A stretch of 64,000 bases of DNA, from the NCBI GenBank assembly GCA_047975195.1, contig JBKEDB010000063.1:1-64000 (forward strand). The letters are read 5' to 3'. The DNA comes from Cumulibacter sp047975195. Its GTDB lineage: Bacteria; Actinomycetota; Actinomycetes; Mycobacteriales; Antricoccaceae. Each line of letters opens with the position of its first letter. Position 1 is the stretch's first letter. The notes beneath the pieces are model-generated. The model saw only the letters and a list, made by a program, of their open reading frames with translations. It did not search any database and was not told the origin of the DNA. The translations under genes and the position numbers were made by a program. Of the stretch, positions 8,726-17,934 are shown piece by piece.

Positions 8726-9892
8726 CTACACCAGCAGGGCGGCCGCCAACGCCACACCGAGTCCGCACCCCGCAGTGAGCACCATCGAAATCGCAGCGGG
8801 GCCGTCTGGTGTTTCTGCGGCTTGTGACGGCGCTGAGGCAGCGACGCTGAGCAGGGGAACCCACACGGCGGCCGCCGGCAGTATTCCGAGCGCGACCGGC
8901 CGGGTGAGCATGGCCAGAACAGCAGCAACAACGCCAGTGATCATGATGGGCCATGAGGGTGTACCGCGTACCTTGCGTAGCGACTCACGCAGGCTCGGAC
9001 CGCCGACAGCGGCCACGATGACGGCGGCCGCGACCGCGCCCGCCGCCAGTGCCGCACCTCGATCCAAGCGGAACGCGGATGCCGCTCCGAATTCCTGGGG
9101 CCAGGACCAGCCGAGTACGCCCCAGGTCAGCAACAGTGTAGCCAATGCGCCCAATCCGGCGACCAGAATCATCAACGACCTGCGGCGCAAGAAGTACACG
9201 CACAGCATGCCTACACCCGCAGCCGTCCCCGCGAACCCGGCGAGCGCGCTGGCCACCAGCAACACGCCGGAGGCCAGTCCGAGCCCTGTCGACCACAGCA
9301 AGCCGCGGCCACGTTCGCTGGCCATCGCGCTCAACGCCAATACGCCGCTCACTGACAGCACAGAAAGCACGAGAGCACCGTCAGCGACAAAACTGGCAAC
9401 GGGACTCAGCGCCAGGACCGGGGCGAGGCGGCGGGCCTGAATTCCTCCGGACAGCGACTGCACCGCAGCATTCACCAAGACGCATGCGGCCGCAGCACAA
9501 GCGCCGATAATCAGTGGGGGCAGCCAACCGGCCAAGTCGGCAACGGCGTGCAGCCAGGTACTGAGCGCGTTGCCGAGCGAGGTGCCCACCTCGGCGCCGT
9601 CATAGACCACGCCGCGGGTCGTCAGCAGGCACGCCGTCCAGGTCGTTGCGATGGCCGCGCACACAATTTGAAGAACCGGCCACGAACACCTCATCAGCCA
9701 ATCGCGCGCCGCCAATGCACCGCATGCGATAACAGCCGCTGGCAGCACGAGCCACGGTTGGCCGTTGGCGCCGATCAGCCCGAGCGCGTCGGCGGACAGC
9801 TCCGCGTCCTCAGATAGCAGAACGAGCCCGGCCACCGCAAACAGCAGCAAGGTGGACCATACGACGATATCGGCACGTACGCGCCCGCGCAT
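8726..9892 (-). CDS. Multipass membrane protein of unknown function
   Basis: This 388-residue protein is strongly Ala/Leu/Val-rich with roughly ten hydrophobic segments along its length, starting with a helix at about residues 10-26. Loops are short, and no catalytic or transporter motif could be picked out. It is transcribed toward the ABC-F gene, converging with a 58-nt gap. A soxR gene lies upstream on the same strand, 113 nt away. The consistent hydrophobic pattern and third-position GC support a real gene. Its function is unknown. Confidence 0.65.
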   Translation of the reverse strand: MRGRVRADIVVWSTLLLFAVAGLVLLSEDAELSADALGLIGANGQPWLVLPAAVIACGALAARDWLMRCSWPVLQIVCAAIATTWTACLLTTRGVVYDGAEVGTSLGNALSTWLHAVADLAGWLPPLIIGACAAAACVLVNAAVQSLSGGIQARRLAPVLALSPVASFVADGALVLSVLSVSGVLALSAMASERGRGLLWSTGLGLASGVLLVASALAGFAGTAAGVGMLCVYFLRRRSLMILVAGLGALATLLLTWGVLGWSWPQEFGAASAFRLDRGAALAAGAVAAAVIVAAVGGPSLRESLRKVRGTPSWPIMITGVVAAVLAMLTRPVALGILPAAAVWVPLLSVAASAPSQAAETPDGPAAISMVLTAGCGLGVALAAALLV

Positions 9893-10005
9893 GGTGCAAC
9901 CTCTTCTCTGGTCCGGCCGCGGCGTTCTGCGTCGTCGCGGTGCCCGGCGGCGCCGATAATCGTATGGGAGCCGCGGTTCGGGTGGGGGCAGGTGACCGCG
10001 ACAGA

Positions 10006-10470
10006 TCAGTCACGCCGGCGCGCCACCAGACGCCGCGCTCCCGCCCCCTCGGCCGCCAACTCATCACCCGGATTCGTATACGGACACGCGGTGAGCGAAA
10101 GGCAGCCGCAGCCGATGCAGTTGGCGAGGTTGTCGCGCAGACCGACCAGTCGCGCGATGCGCTCATCGAGATCAGCGCGCCAGAGCCGAGCCAGGCGTGC
10201 CCAGTCGCGTTTCGACGGCGGCTGCTCGTGCGGCAGTTCGTCCAGTGCCGACCGAATCCGCGCCAGGCTGATTCCGCATGTTTGCGACGCCCGGATAAAC
10301 GCGACCAAACGCAACGTGTCGCGCCGATACTCACGTCTATTCCCTGAGGTGCGGCGAGAGGTAATCAGGCCTAGTTCTTCGTAGTAGTGCAACGTCGAGA
10401 CAGCCACTCCAGCGCGGTGCGCGAGTTCACCCGGCTTGAGCCATGTCGTGATGGCGGAATCGTTCGACAT
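10006..10470 (-). CDS. soxR: SoxR, redox-sensing MerR-family activator
   Basis: SoxR is a [2Fe-2S] transcription activator switched on by redox-cycling compounds. The protein is 154 residues. An N-terminal MerR helix-turn-helix (LAHRAGVAVSTLHYYEELGLI) is followed by a coiled-coil dimerisation helix. The cluster-binding motif CIGCGCLSLTAC places cysteines at 118, 121, 123 and 129, essentially the E. coli SoxR spacing and position. ATG 10470 is chosen because AGGAG lies just upstream; an in-frame ATG at 10488 would sit within the operator. Its divergent neighbour is an ABC exporter, and a SoxR-type box lies between the two starts. In actinomycetes SoxR usually controls exporters and oxidoreductases rather than a soxS gene. 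Confidence 0.93.
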   Translation of the reverse strand: MSNDSAITTWLKPGELAHRAGVAVSTLHYYEELGLITSRRTSGNRREYRRDTLRLVAFIRASQTCGISLARIRSALDELPHEQPPSKRDWARLARLWRADLDERIARLVGLRDNLANCIGCGCLSLTACPYTNPGDELAAEGAGARRLVARRRD

Positions 10471-10478
10471 GCCACTCC

Positions 10479-10509
10479 TTGACATCAAGTGCGCTTGATG
10501 AACAAGAGT
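10479..10509 (+). promoter_or_regulatory. SoxR-type operator inside a 19-bp-spaced promoter
   Basis: A perfect -35 hexamer TTGACA (10479-10484) overlaps the inverted repeat CATCAAG-TGCG-CTTGATG (10483-10500). A weak -10 candidate, AAGAGT (10504-10509), follows a 19-bp spacer. From memory, the E. coli soxS promoter has the same arrangement: an 18-bp CCTCAAG-TTAA-CTTGAGG box overlapping the -35, and a 19-bp spacer. MerR-family activators act on such over-long spacers. The arms differ from the E. coli box only at the second position of each arm. Orientation points at the ABC exporter; SoxR binding there would also cover its own gene's start. Confidence 0.8.
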
Positions 10510-10515
10510 CTAGTC

Positions 10516-12405
10516 ATGCATTCCATGTCAGATAGCAGTTGGCGGACCATGCAGTCCTTCCGAGGCAGCGAGGACACCTCAGGGGGCGCCCGATTGCGGC
10601 CCGGATCCTGGCGCCGGATCATCGGCTTCGCGCGACCGTTCCGCAGGGACCTCCTGTGGTTCATCCTGCTCACCGTGCTGGCGGCGATGATCGCGGTGGC
10701 GACGCCGCTGCTCGCCGGCGACGTCGTCAACGAGATCACCGGCGAGGATCCGCATCGCCGCACGATGATCGTCTGGATCGCGGTTGCGATCGGCGTCCTG
10801 GCCGTCCTCGACGCCGGACTGTCGTTGCTGAGCCGGTTGCTGTCCGCGCGCATCGGTGAGGGGATTATCTTCGCGATGCGCGCGCTGGTTTTCCAGCACG
10901 TCCAGCGCATGTCGATCTCGTTTTTTACTCGCGCGCAGACGGGTGCGCTCGTCACGCGGTTGAACAACGATATTAACGGCGCTCAGCAGGCATTCACGTC
11001 CACGCTCGCAGGCGTGGTGTCCAACGGCATCGGCCTGGCGCTGACGATCGCAGTCATGCTCACGCTGTCCTGGCAGATCACGCTGCTCTCGCTGGCGCTG
11101 CTGCCGATCTTCGTCCTGCCCGCGCGTCGCGTCGGCAACCGGCTCGCCGACCTGACGCGGGAGGGTTACCGGCTGAACGCGAGCATGAACACCACGATGA
11201 CCGAACGGTTCAACGTGGCCGGTGCGCTGCTGGTGACCTTGTTCGGGCGCCCGGAGCGAGAGAACGAACAGTTCCGATCGCGCGCCGGTAGGGTGCGCGA
11301 TATCGGCGTGACGTCGGCGATGTACAGCACGGCATTCCTCGTCGCGTTGACGCTGGTCGCGGCTCTCGCCCAGGCACTCACGTACGGGCTGGGAGGCGTC
11401 CTGGCCGCGGACGGTGTCCTGGACGCCGGAGCGGTCGTCTCGCTGGCGTTGCTGCTGACCCGTCTGTACGGCCCCCTGACGGCGTTGTCAAATGTGCGAG
11501 TGGACGTGATGAGTGCGCTCGTATCCTTCGAGCGGGTGTTTGAGGTACTTGACCTGCCACCAGCGATTAGCGAGCGCCCGCACGCCGTGAGGCTCCCGCA
11601 TGGTCCGCTGTCGATCGAGTTTGACTCGGTCGATTTTGAGTACCCGTCCGCCGGAGCGGCCTCGATAGCCTCCCTGCAGGAAATCGACGTCCATGACGAT
11701 GCACCCGCACACGGAGTGCTGCACGATGTCAGTTTCGTCGTAGAACCAGGCCAACTCGTGGCCCTCGTCGGTCCGTCGGGTGCTGGTAAGACGACGATGT
11801 CGCACCTCATCCCGCGGGTGTATGACGCGTCGAGCGGCGCTATTCGCGTCGGCGGGCTCGACGTACGCGATCTACAGCTGAGATCTCTGCGTGACAGGGT
11901 CGGGGTCGTCTCGCAGGACGCGCACCTGTTTCACGACACGATTCGCGCGAACCTGCTGTACGCCCGCGAAGACGCCAGCGAGGCGCAGATGTACGACGCC
12001 TTACGGGCGGCGCACGTCGACCAGTTGGTGAACTCACTACCGAACGGCCTCGACACGGTCGTGGGTGATCGTGGCTGCCGACTTTCGGGCGGCGAAAAGC
12101 AACGCTTCGCGATTGCCCGGCTATTGCTGAAGGCGCCGGGGGTCGTTCTGCTGGATGAGGCCACCGCGCATCTGGACAGCGAATCGGAATCAGCCGTGCA
12201 GGCCGCCCTGGCCCACGCGCTAGTGGGACGAACATCCCTGGTTATCGCGCACCGCCTGTCTACGATTCGCCAGGCGGACCTGATCGTCGTGCTGGACGGC
12301 GGGCGGGTGGTCGAGCGTGGCACCCACGACGAACTGATCGCTTCCGGCGGGCTATACACCGATCTGTACCGCACTCAGTTCACACCTGCCCCAGAGCCGA
12401 TCTGA
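10516..12405 (+). CDS. ABC exporter, fused TMD-NBD half-transporter (probable SoxR target)
   Basis: This protein of about 629 residues is a homodimer-type ABC exporter. An N-terminal membrane domain carries about six helices (residues 45-320), with an intracellular-loop segment FFTRAQTGALVTRLNNDI. The C-terminal ATPase has Walker A GPSGAGKTT, signature LSGGEKQRFAIARLL and Walker B VVLLDEATAHLD, all intact, plus the H-loop in IAHRLSTI. The frame is open from GTG 10489, but codons before 10516 lie in the SoxR-type promoter. A start site near 10516 would make the message leaderless from ATG 10516; ATG 10525 is the alternative. Substrate is unknown; context suggests redox-active toxins or antibiotics. 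Confidence 0.9.
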   Translation: MHSMSDSSWRTMQSFRGSEDTSGGARLRPGSWRRIIGFARPFRRDLLWFILLTVLAAMIAVATPLLAGDVVNEITGEDPHRRTMIVWIAVAIGVLAVLDAGLSLLSRLLSARIGEGIIFAMRALVFQHVQRMSISFFTRAQTGALVTRLNNDINGAQQAFTSTLAGVVSNGIGLALTIAVMLTLSWQITLLSLALLPIFVLPARRVGNRLADLTREGYRLNASMNTTMTERFNVAGALLVTLFGRPERENEQFRSRAGRVRDIGVTSAMYSTAFLVALTLVAALAQALTYGLGGVLAADGVLDAGAVVSLALLLTRLYGPLTALSNVRVDVMSALVSFERVFEVLDLPPAISERPHAVRLPHGPLSIEFDSVDFEYPSAGAASIASLQEIDVHDDAPAHGVLHDVSFVVEPGQLVALVGPSGAGKTTMSHLIPRVYDASSGAIRVGGLDVRDLQLRSLRDRVGVVSQDAHLFHDTIRANLLYAREDASEAQMYDALRAAHVDQLVNSLPNGLDTVVGDRGCRLSGGEKQRFAIARLLLKAPGVVLLDEATAHLDSESESAVQAALAHALVGRTSLVIAHRLSTIRQADLIVVLDGGRVVERGTHDELIASGGLYTDLYRTQFTPAPEPI

Positions 12406-12423
12406 TCGGCGGACCAGCGCGCG

Positions 12424-13143
12424 TCAGAGAAGCGCGCGAATGATGAGGATGACCGAGGAGACCGCGGACACGAGCAACACCGCGGGACGAACCTTCTCCG
12501 GGTCGAGATGTCGACGTACCCACAGTGAGCACAGGAAACCGAGGAAAACGAATGGCAGCAGGAGCAGCCCTGCCCTGATTTGGTACCAGCCGAGTTCACC
12601 GTAGATGGCGAGGGTGAGCAGCGAGATCGTGCTGCTGGCGAAGAAGAACACCGCCAGGGTGCTGCGCAGCATCGACGGGTGCTGGTGTTGATACACCAAC
12701 GCGATCGGTGGCCCGCCGATCGACGTCGCGGTGCCGCCGATGCCGCTCGTGAGCGCGCCGATACTCAGCGTCACCGGGCTTGGCCGCGGACGCCAACTCA
12801 GCATGCTCAGGCTGACAGCGACGAGGACAAAGACACCTACCATGATGCTCAGCGAATCCGGGCTGGCGACAGCGATGAGCCATCCGCCGATGACTGATCC
12901 GATGATTCGCCACGGGAAGGCCCAGGCCAATCCGCGCCAGTCGACGTTGTCGTGTTCGCGTACCAGCGTCATGATTGGCAGGACGGCCCCGCAGAGAATC
13001 ATGGCGCCGGGCATGAGGTGCGGGTCCACCAGCACCAGGACTGGTGCAGCGACCAGCCCGACGCCGAGCCCGATCAGGCCTTGCACGATCGAACCGAGGA
13101 ATATTGCGGTCCCGGTAATCGCAATGATCGCCCAGAGACTCAT
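12424..13143 (-). CDS. TSUP (TauE/SafE) family permease
   Basis: This 239-residue membrane protein has about seven to eight helices and the two-half repeat of the TauE/SafE family. The N-terminal part contains IVQGLIGLGVGLVAAPVLVL. The second half contains GALTSGIGGTATSIGGPPIALVY, the typical TSUP glycine-rich pattern. Members export or import sulfite, sulfoacetate and related organosulfur anions; the substrate here cannot be read from sequence. It converges on the ABC exporter (18-nt gap) and follows acn on the same strand, with 58 nt between. Confidence 0.85.
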   Translation of the reverse strand: MSLWAIIAITGTAIFLGSIVQGLIGLGVGLVAAPVLVLVDPHLMPGAMILCGAVLPIMTLVREHDNVDWRGLAWAFPWRIIGSVIGGWLIAVASPDSLSIMVGVFVLVAVSLSMLSWRPRPSPVTLSIGALTSGIGGTATSIGGPPIALVYQHQHPSMLRSTLAVFFFASSTISLLTLAIYGELGWYQIRAGLLLLPFVFLGFLCSLWVRRHLDPEKVRPAVLLVSAVSSVILIIRALL

Positions 13144-13201
13144 CGCGTCCCCGCCGGGGGATCAATGAGCCGCTGGGCGATCGATGGCACGCGGCGCGAG
13201 G

Positions 13202-15982
13202 TTACTTGTCGCGCAGCGAGCGAAGTACGTACTGCATGATGCCGCCGTGGCGGTAGTACTCGGCCTCACCAGGGGTGTCGATGCGGACCACTGCCTGGAA
13301 TTCGGAGCCGGTTGAGCCCTCGCCCGATACCTTCACGGTTACCGTGCTGGGAATGCCGCCGTCGTTCAGGGCATCGATGCCGACGATATCGAACGTCTCG
13401 GTGCCCGATAGGCCCAGACTCGCGGCCGACTCGCCCTCCGGGAACTGTAGCGGGAGGACGCCCATGCCGATCAGATTCGAGCGGTGAATCCGCTCGTACG
13501 ACTCGGCAATCACGGCCTTGACGCCCAAGAGCGCCGTACCCTTCGCGGCCCAGTCGCGCGACGAACCCGAACCGTATTCCTTACCGGCCAGCACGACGAG
13601 CGGAAGCCCGGCTTCCTGGTATGCGACCGAAGCGTCGTACACGGTGGTCTGTTCGCCGTCCGCGAGCCAGTTGCGGGTGAACCCGCCCTGCACGCCGTCC
13701 AGCAGTTCATTGCGCAGCCGGATGTTGGCGAACGTGCCGCGGATCATGACCTCGTGGTTGCCGCGGCGTGAACCGTAGCTATTGAAGTCGAGCCGCTTGA
13801 CGCCGTTCTCCTGTAGGTACTTACCTGCGGGGGAGTCGGCCTTGATCGCGCCGGCCGGCGAGATGTGGTCGGTGGTCACCGAGTCGCCCAGCTTCAGCAG
13901 CACGCGCGCTCCGGCGATGTCCTGCACCGGTGTCGGGTCGGCCGGCATCCCGTCGAAGTACGGAGGACGACGCACGTAGGTCGATTGCTCGTCCCACTCG
14001 AAGACGTTGCCCTTGGGCGTATCCAGACCGCGCCAGCGGTCGTCACCGGCAAATACGTCGGCGTAGTCATGGGTGAACATCTCCGAGGACAGGGCGCCGT
14101 CGATGACTTCTTCAATCTCCTGCGGAGACGGCCAGATGTCGCTGAGGAAGACCGGTTTACCGTCGGTGTCGGTGCCGAGCGCGTCGGACTCGAAATCGAA
14201 GTCCATCGTGCCGGCGATCGCGTACGCGACTACCAGCGGAGGCGATGCCAGGTAGTTCATCTTCACGTCCGGGTTGATCCGGCCCTCGAAGTTGCGGTTA
14301 CCGGACAGCACCGATACGGCCGTCAGATCCTGCTCGTTGACAGCAGCGGAGATTTCCTCGGGCAGCGGACCAGAGTTACCGATGCAGGTTGTGCAGCCGT
14401 ATCCGACCAGGTAGAACCCGACCTTTTCCAGATACGGGGTAAGGCCGGCACGGTCGTAGTAGTCCATGACGACCTTCGACCCCGGCGCGAGGGTGGTCTT
14501 CACCCACGGCTTGCGGGTGAGGCCGCGTTCGACGGCGTTCTTGGCCAGTAGAGCGGCACCGACCATCACCGACGGGTTCGACGTGTTCGTGCACGAGGTG
14601 ATCGACGCGATCACCACCGCACCGTGATCGATCTCAGTCTCGGTGCCATCAGCCAGCGTCACCTTGGTGGGACGGCTGGGACGGCTGTCGTGCGCGCCGT
14701 CGCGCGGTGCACCGGCGATCTCGTGATTATCGTCGGGCGAGGGCGGATCGGAGGCCGGGAACGAGCCGTTCTGTTCTGCGTCGCCCTCGCGGTCTTCGAC
14801 GTACGCCGGCAGCGCCTCGCGGAACGCGTTCTTCGCGTTGCTCAGTTCGATGCGATCCTGCGGGCGCTTCGGGCCGGCGATCGACGGCTTGATGGTGGCC
14901 AGGTCGAGTTCAAGGTACTCGGAGTACTTCGCCTCGTTGGCCGGGTCGTGCCACAGGCCCTGTGCCTTGGCGTACGCCTCGACAAGGCTGATGTGGTCCT
15001 CGGAGCGACCGGTGAATCGCATGTACCGGATCGTCTCTTCGTCGATCGGGAAGACCGCAGCGGTCGATCCGAATTCGGGGGACATGTTGCCGATGGTGGC
15101 GCGATTGGCCCACGGCACCGAAGCGACACCCTGGCCGTAGAACTCGACGAACTTGCCGACGACACCATGATCGCGCAGCATTTCGGTGATCGTCAGGACG
15201 AGGTCGGTCGCGGTCGCACCGTCGGGTAGCGCACCGGACAACTTGAAGCCGACCACGCGCGGGATGAGCATCGATACGGGCTGGCCGAGCATTGCGGCCT
15301 CGGCCTCGATACCGCCGACGCCCCAACCCAACACACCCAGGCCGTTAACCATGGTGGTGTGTGAGTCGGTGCCCACGAGCGTGTCCGGGTAGGCCTGGCC
15401 GCCGCGGGCGAACACTCCGCGAGCAAGGTGCTCGATGTTGACCTGGTGCACGATGCCGGTGCCCGGCGGGACGACCTTGAACTCGTCGAACGCCGTCTGG
15501 CCCCAGCGCAGGAACTGGTAGCGCTCCTGGTTCCGTTCGTACTCAATATCGACATTGCGCTCGAAAGCGTCAGCGCGTCCGAAGACGTCGGCGATGACGG
15601 AGTGGTCGATGACCAGCTCGGCCGGGGCGAGCGGGTTGATCTTCGACGCGTCTCCGCCGAGAGTGGTCATCGCTTCACGCATCGTGGCCAGGTCGACGAC
15701 ACAGGGCACACCGGTGAAGTCCTGCATGATCACGCGGGCGGGGGTGAACTGGATTTCGGTCGACGGCTCCGCGTCCGCATCCCACTTACCCAAGGCTTCA
15801 ATCTGTGCGGCGGTGACGTTGGCCCCGTCTTCCGTGCGCAGTAGGTTCTCGAGCAGGACCTTCAAGCTGTATGGCAACTTGGACGATCCCTCGACCTTTG
15901 TGAGGTCGAAAATCTCATAATCAGTCCCTCCGACGCTCAGGTTTGTCCTGGCGTCGAAGCTATTCTTGCTCGGGTCCGTCAC
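13202..15982 (-). CDS. acnA: Aconitate hydratase A
   Basis: This [4Fe-4S] enzyme isomerises citrate to isocitrate in the TCA cycle. It is 926 residues when started at GTG 15982, which has an excellent GAGGAGATCGGT ribosome site and gives a VTDPSKNSF N-terminus like other actinobacterial AcnA proteins; the frame is open 51 nt further upstream. Cluster cysteines are visible in SITSCTNTSNP and GCTTCIGNSGPL. Substrate-binding segments LVGTDSHTTMVNGLGVLGWGVGG and GSSRDWAAKG are present. Between the catalytic domains there is an acidic, low-complexity stretch (around residues 415-450), common in actinobacterial members. It lies near moxR as in M. tuberculosis. Confidence 0.97.
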   Translation of the reverse strand: MTDPSKNSFDARTNLSVGGTDYEIFDLTKVEGSSKLPYSLKVLLENLLRTEDGANVTAAQIEALGKWDADAEPSTEIQFTPARVIMQDFTGVPCVVDLATMREAMTTLGGDASKINPLAPAELVIDHSVIADVFGRADAFERNVDIEYERNQERYQFLRWGQTAFDEFKVVPPGTGIVHQVNIEHLARGVFARGGQAYPDTLVGTDSHTTMVNGLGVLGWGVGGIEAEAAMLGQPVSMLIPRVVGFKLSGALPDGATATDLVLTITEMLRDHGVVGKFVEFYGQGVASVPWANRATIGNMSPEFGSTAAVFPIDEETIRYMRFTGRSEDHISLVEAYAKAQGLWHDPANEAKYSEYLELDLATIKPSIAGPKRPQDRIELSNAKNAFREALPAYVEDREGDAEQNGSFPASDPPSPDDNHEIAGAPRDGAHDSRPSRPTKVTLADGTETEIDHGAVVIASITSCTNTSNPSVMVGAALLAKNAVERGLTRKPWVKTTLAPGSKVVMDYYDRAGLTPYLEKVGFYLVGYGCTTCIGNSGPLPEEISAAVNEQDLTAVSVLSGNRNFEGRINPDVKMNYLASPPLVVAYAIAGTMDFDFESDALGTDTDGKPVFLSDIWPSPQEIEEVIDGALSSEMFTHDYADVFAGDDRWRGLDTPKGNVFEWDEQSTYVRRPPYFDGMPADPTPVQDIAGARVLLKLGDSVTTDHISPAGAIKADSPAGKYLQENGVKRLDFNSYGSRRGNHEVMIRGTFANIRLRNELLDGVQGGFTRNWLADGEQTTVYDASVAYQEAGLPLVVLAGKEYGSGSSRDWAAKGTALLGVKAVIAESYERIHRSNLIGMGVLPLQFPEGESAASLGLSGTETFDIVGIDALNDGGIPSTVTVKVSGEGSTGSEFQAVVRIDTPGEAEYYRHGGIMQYVLRSLRDK

Positions 15983-16179
15983 ACCGATCTCCTCACATCT
16001 GAGTTCGACGGCCGCAGTCGCGCGTCCAACCACTCATCATTCCGTATCGCTAGTGTCTGGTTTACTCCGGGTTAGTGCGCTGTGCCATGACCGGACTGGA
16101 AGAGTTTCGCGTCGAGCGACATAATCGCCGCAGGGCAACCATGTCGTATGTCGAGTCCCAGAGGTGTGGAGGTATCACC

Positions 16180-17712
16180 ATGCGCGTCCCGTTGACATTG
16201 CAGCACTTTATCGACCGGGCCGAAGCGGTCTATCACGACCGGCCCGCAATCATCGACGAACCTGACCAGCCCGCACCGCCGCTGAACATCACGTACGGCG
16301 AACTGGCTCGGCGTGCGCGCGCTATCAAGGCTGGATTGGATGAACTGGGCATTGCTCAGGGTGAGCGCGTTGGCATCGTGTCGCACAATGCGGGGCGCAT
16401 GTTCGAGTTGTTCTATTCGGTGCCGACGTCCGGGCGTATCTACGTGCCGATCAACTTCCGGTTGCGTCCCGAGGAGGTTCAATTCATCGTCGAACACGCC
16501 GGGTGCACGGTCCTGCTGGTCGACGAAGAGCTCGAACAGTCGCTGCGCGGGGTGTACGCGAAGCACAAGTTCGTGATCGGCAAAGAATCGGATGAGGCGC
16601 TATTGCGCTTTGAGCGCGAGGCGAAGCCGTGGGAGCAGGACGAGGACGCCGCCGCCGTCCTGAATTACACCTCCGGGACGACCTCCAACCCGAAGGGCGT
16701 CGTACAAACGCACCGCGCGTTGTGGGTGAACGCGACGACCTTCGCCATGCACATGGGCGTCAACGACCGCGACAGTTACCTGCACACACTTCCGCTGTTC
16801 CACTGCAACGGCTGGGGGATGGGATTCTCCACCACAGCGTTCGGAGTACCGCAGGTGATGATCCGCAAGATCGACGGCAACGAAATCCTCAATCGGATCG
16901 AGCAACATTCGGTCACCCTCGCATGCGGCGCCCCAGCCGTGTGGAACATGGTGCTGGATGCGGCCAGCGAACGCCGTGGTGACGTGCCTGGCAAGGGCAC
17001 GATGCGGCTGGTCGTCGCCGGTGCTGCTCCTCCGACCCGCACAATCCAGCGGATCAATGACGACCTCGGCTGGGAGTTCAACCAGATCTATGGCCTGACC
17101 GAGACCGCGCCACTGGTGACCATCAACCGGTTGCGCAAGGAAGACCTCGATAAGTCATCGGAGGAGAAAGCGCAGTTGCTCTCGATGGCCGGAGTCCCCG
17201 CGCTCGGGGTCGATATCGCCACCGATCATGACGGCGAGGTGCTGACGCGAGCGAACGTCGTACTCGATCGGTACTGGAACAACCCCGATGCGACCAGCGA
17301 GGCCCTGGAGGGCGGCTGGTTCCACACCGGCGACGGCGGCTCGATTGACGAGCACGGCTACCTCACGATCGCGGACCGCAAGAAAGACATCATCATCACC
17401 GGCGGTGAGAACGTGTCGTCGATTGAGGTCGAGGACACCATCTTCAATCACCCGGGCGTTGCTGAAGTCGCAGTGATCGGCGTACCCGACGAAAAGTGGG
17501 GCGAGACGATCAAGGCGCTGGTTGTCGCAAAGCCCGGCGTCGAGGTAACCAGCGAGGCGATTGTTGCGCTGTGCAAGGAGAAGCTCGCGGGATACAAGTC
17601 ACCGACCTCCGTGGAGTTCCGCGAGGAGATCCCACGTACGGCGACCGGCAAGATTCAGAAGTTCAAGCTTCGTCAGCCGTACTGGGAGGGTCGCGACCGC
17701 CAGGTGAACTAG
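16180..17712 (+). CDS. AMP-forming acyl-CoA synthetase (FadD-like)
   Basis: This adenylate-forming ligase of about 510 residues activates a carboxylic acid to an acyl-CoA. The P-loop motif is NYTSGTTSNPKGV, the adenylate motif is IYGLTETAPL, the hinge region is TGDGGSIDEHGYL, and the catalytic lysine lies in PRTATGKIQKFKL near the C-terminus. ATG 16180 is chosen because GGAGG lies about 7 nt upstream; in-frame ATGs exist further up. It diverges from acnA. The protein lacks the extra region seen in very-long-chain enzymes, so a short or medium acid is plausible, but the chain length cannot be deduced. Confidence 0.9.
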   Translation: MRVPLTLQHFIDRAEAVYHDRPAIIDEPDQPAPPLNITYGELARRARAIKAGLDELGIAQGERVGIVSHNAGRMFELFYSVPTSGRIYVPINFRLRPEEVQFIVEHAGCTVLLVDEELEQSLRGVYAKHKFVIGKESDEALLRFEREAKPWEQDEDAAAVLNYTSGTTSNPKGVVQTHRALWVNATTFAMHMGVNDRDSYLHTLPLFHCNGWGMGFSTTAFGVPQVMIRKIDGNEILNRIEQHSVTLACGAPAVWNMVLDAASERRGDVPGKGTMRLVVAGAAPPTRTIQRINDDLGWEFNQIYGLTETAPLVTINRLRKEDLDKSSEEKAQLLSMAGVPALGVDIATDHDGEVLTRANVVLDRYWNNPDATSEALEGGWFHTGDGGSIDEHGYLTIADRKKDIIITGGENVSSIEVEDTIFNHPGVAEVAVIGVPDEKWGETIKALVVAKPGVEVTSEAIVALCKEKLAGYKSPTSVEFREEIPRTATGKIQKFKLRQPYWEGRDRQVN

Positions 17713-17724
17713 GTGCACAGTAGG

Positions 17725-17764
17725 CGGGGGCGGTTCGGCAGGATGTCGAGCCGCCCCCGATTTG
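17725..17764 (+). terminator. Hairpin terminator after the acyl-CoA synthetase
   Basis: A perfect 9-bp GC stem (CGGGGGCGG at 17725-17733 with CCGCCCCCG at 17751-17759) starts 12 nt after the stop codon. It is followed by the short ATTTGT. The T-run is poor, so termination strength is uncertain. It separates the ligase gene from the moxR operon. Confidence 0.55.
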
Positions 17765-17934
17765 TGCAGGGCGCATGTGCCGGATGGGTACAGCCGGAGG
17801 AGTGCAGGAACCGTGCACCGCAGCCGTTCGTCCACCTAACAGCGCCCACCGTGAACCAACGGGACGCGCGATACTGTTCGATGTCGCGGCTGATGTAAGC
17901 CGCCGGCCGCAACCGCCAGCTCCTAGGAGGATGG

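Noticed and set aside
13865..14551. 228-codon plus-strand open frame within the aconitase gene
   Set aside because: It is the antisense shadow of acnA, with no domain or ribosome site.
14640..14860. Acidic low-complexity insertion in aconitase as an unusual domain
   Set aside because: A linker of this type between the catalytic domains is usual in actinobacterial AcnA proteins.
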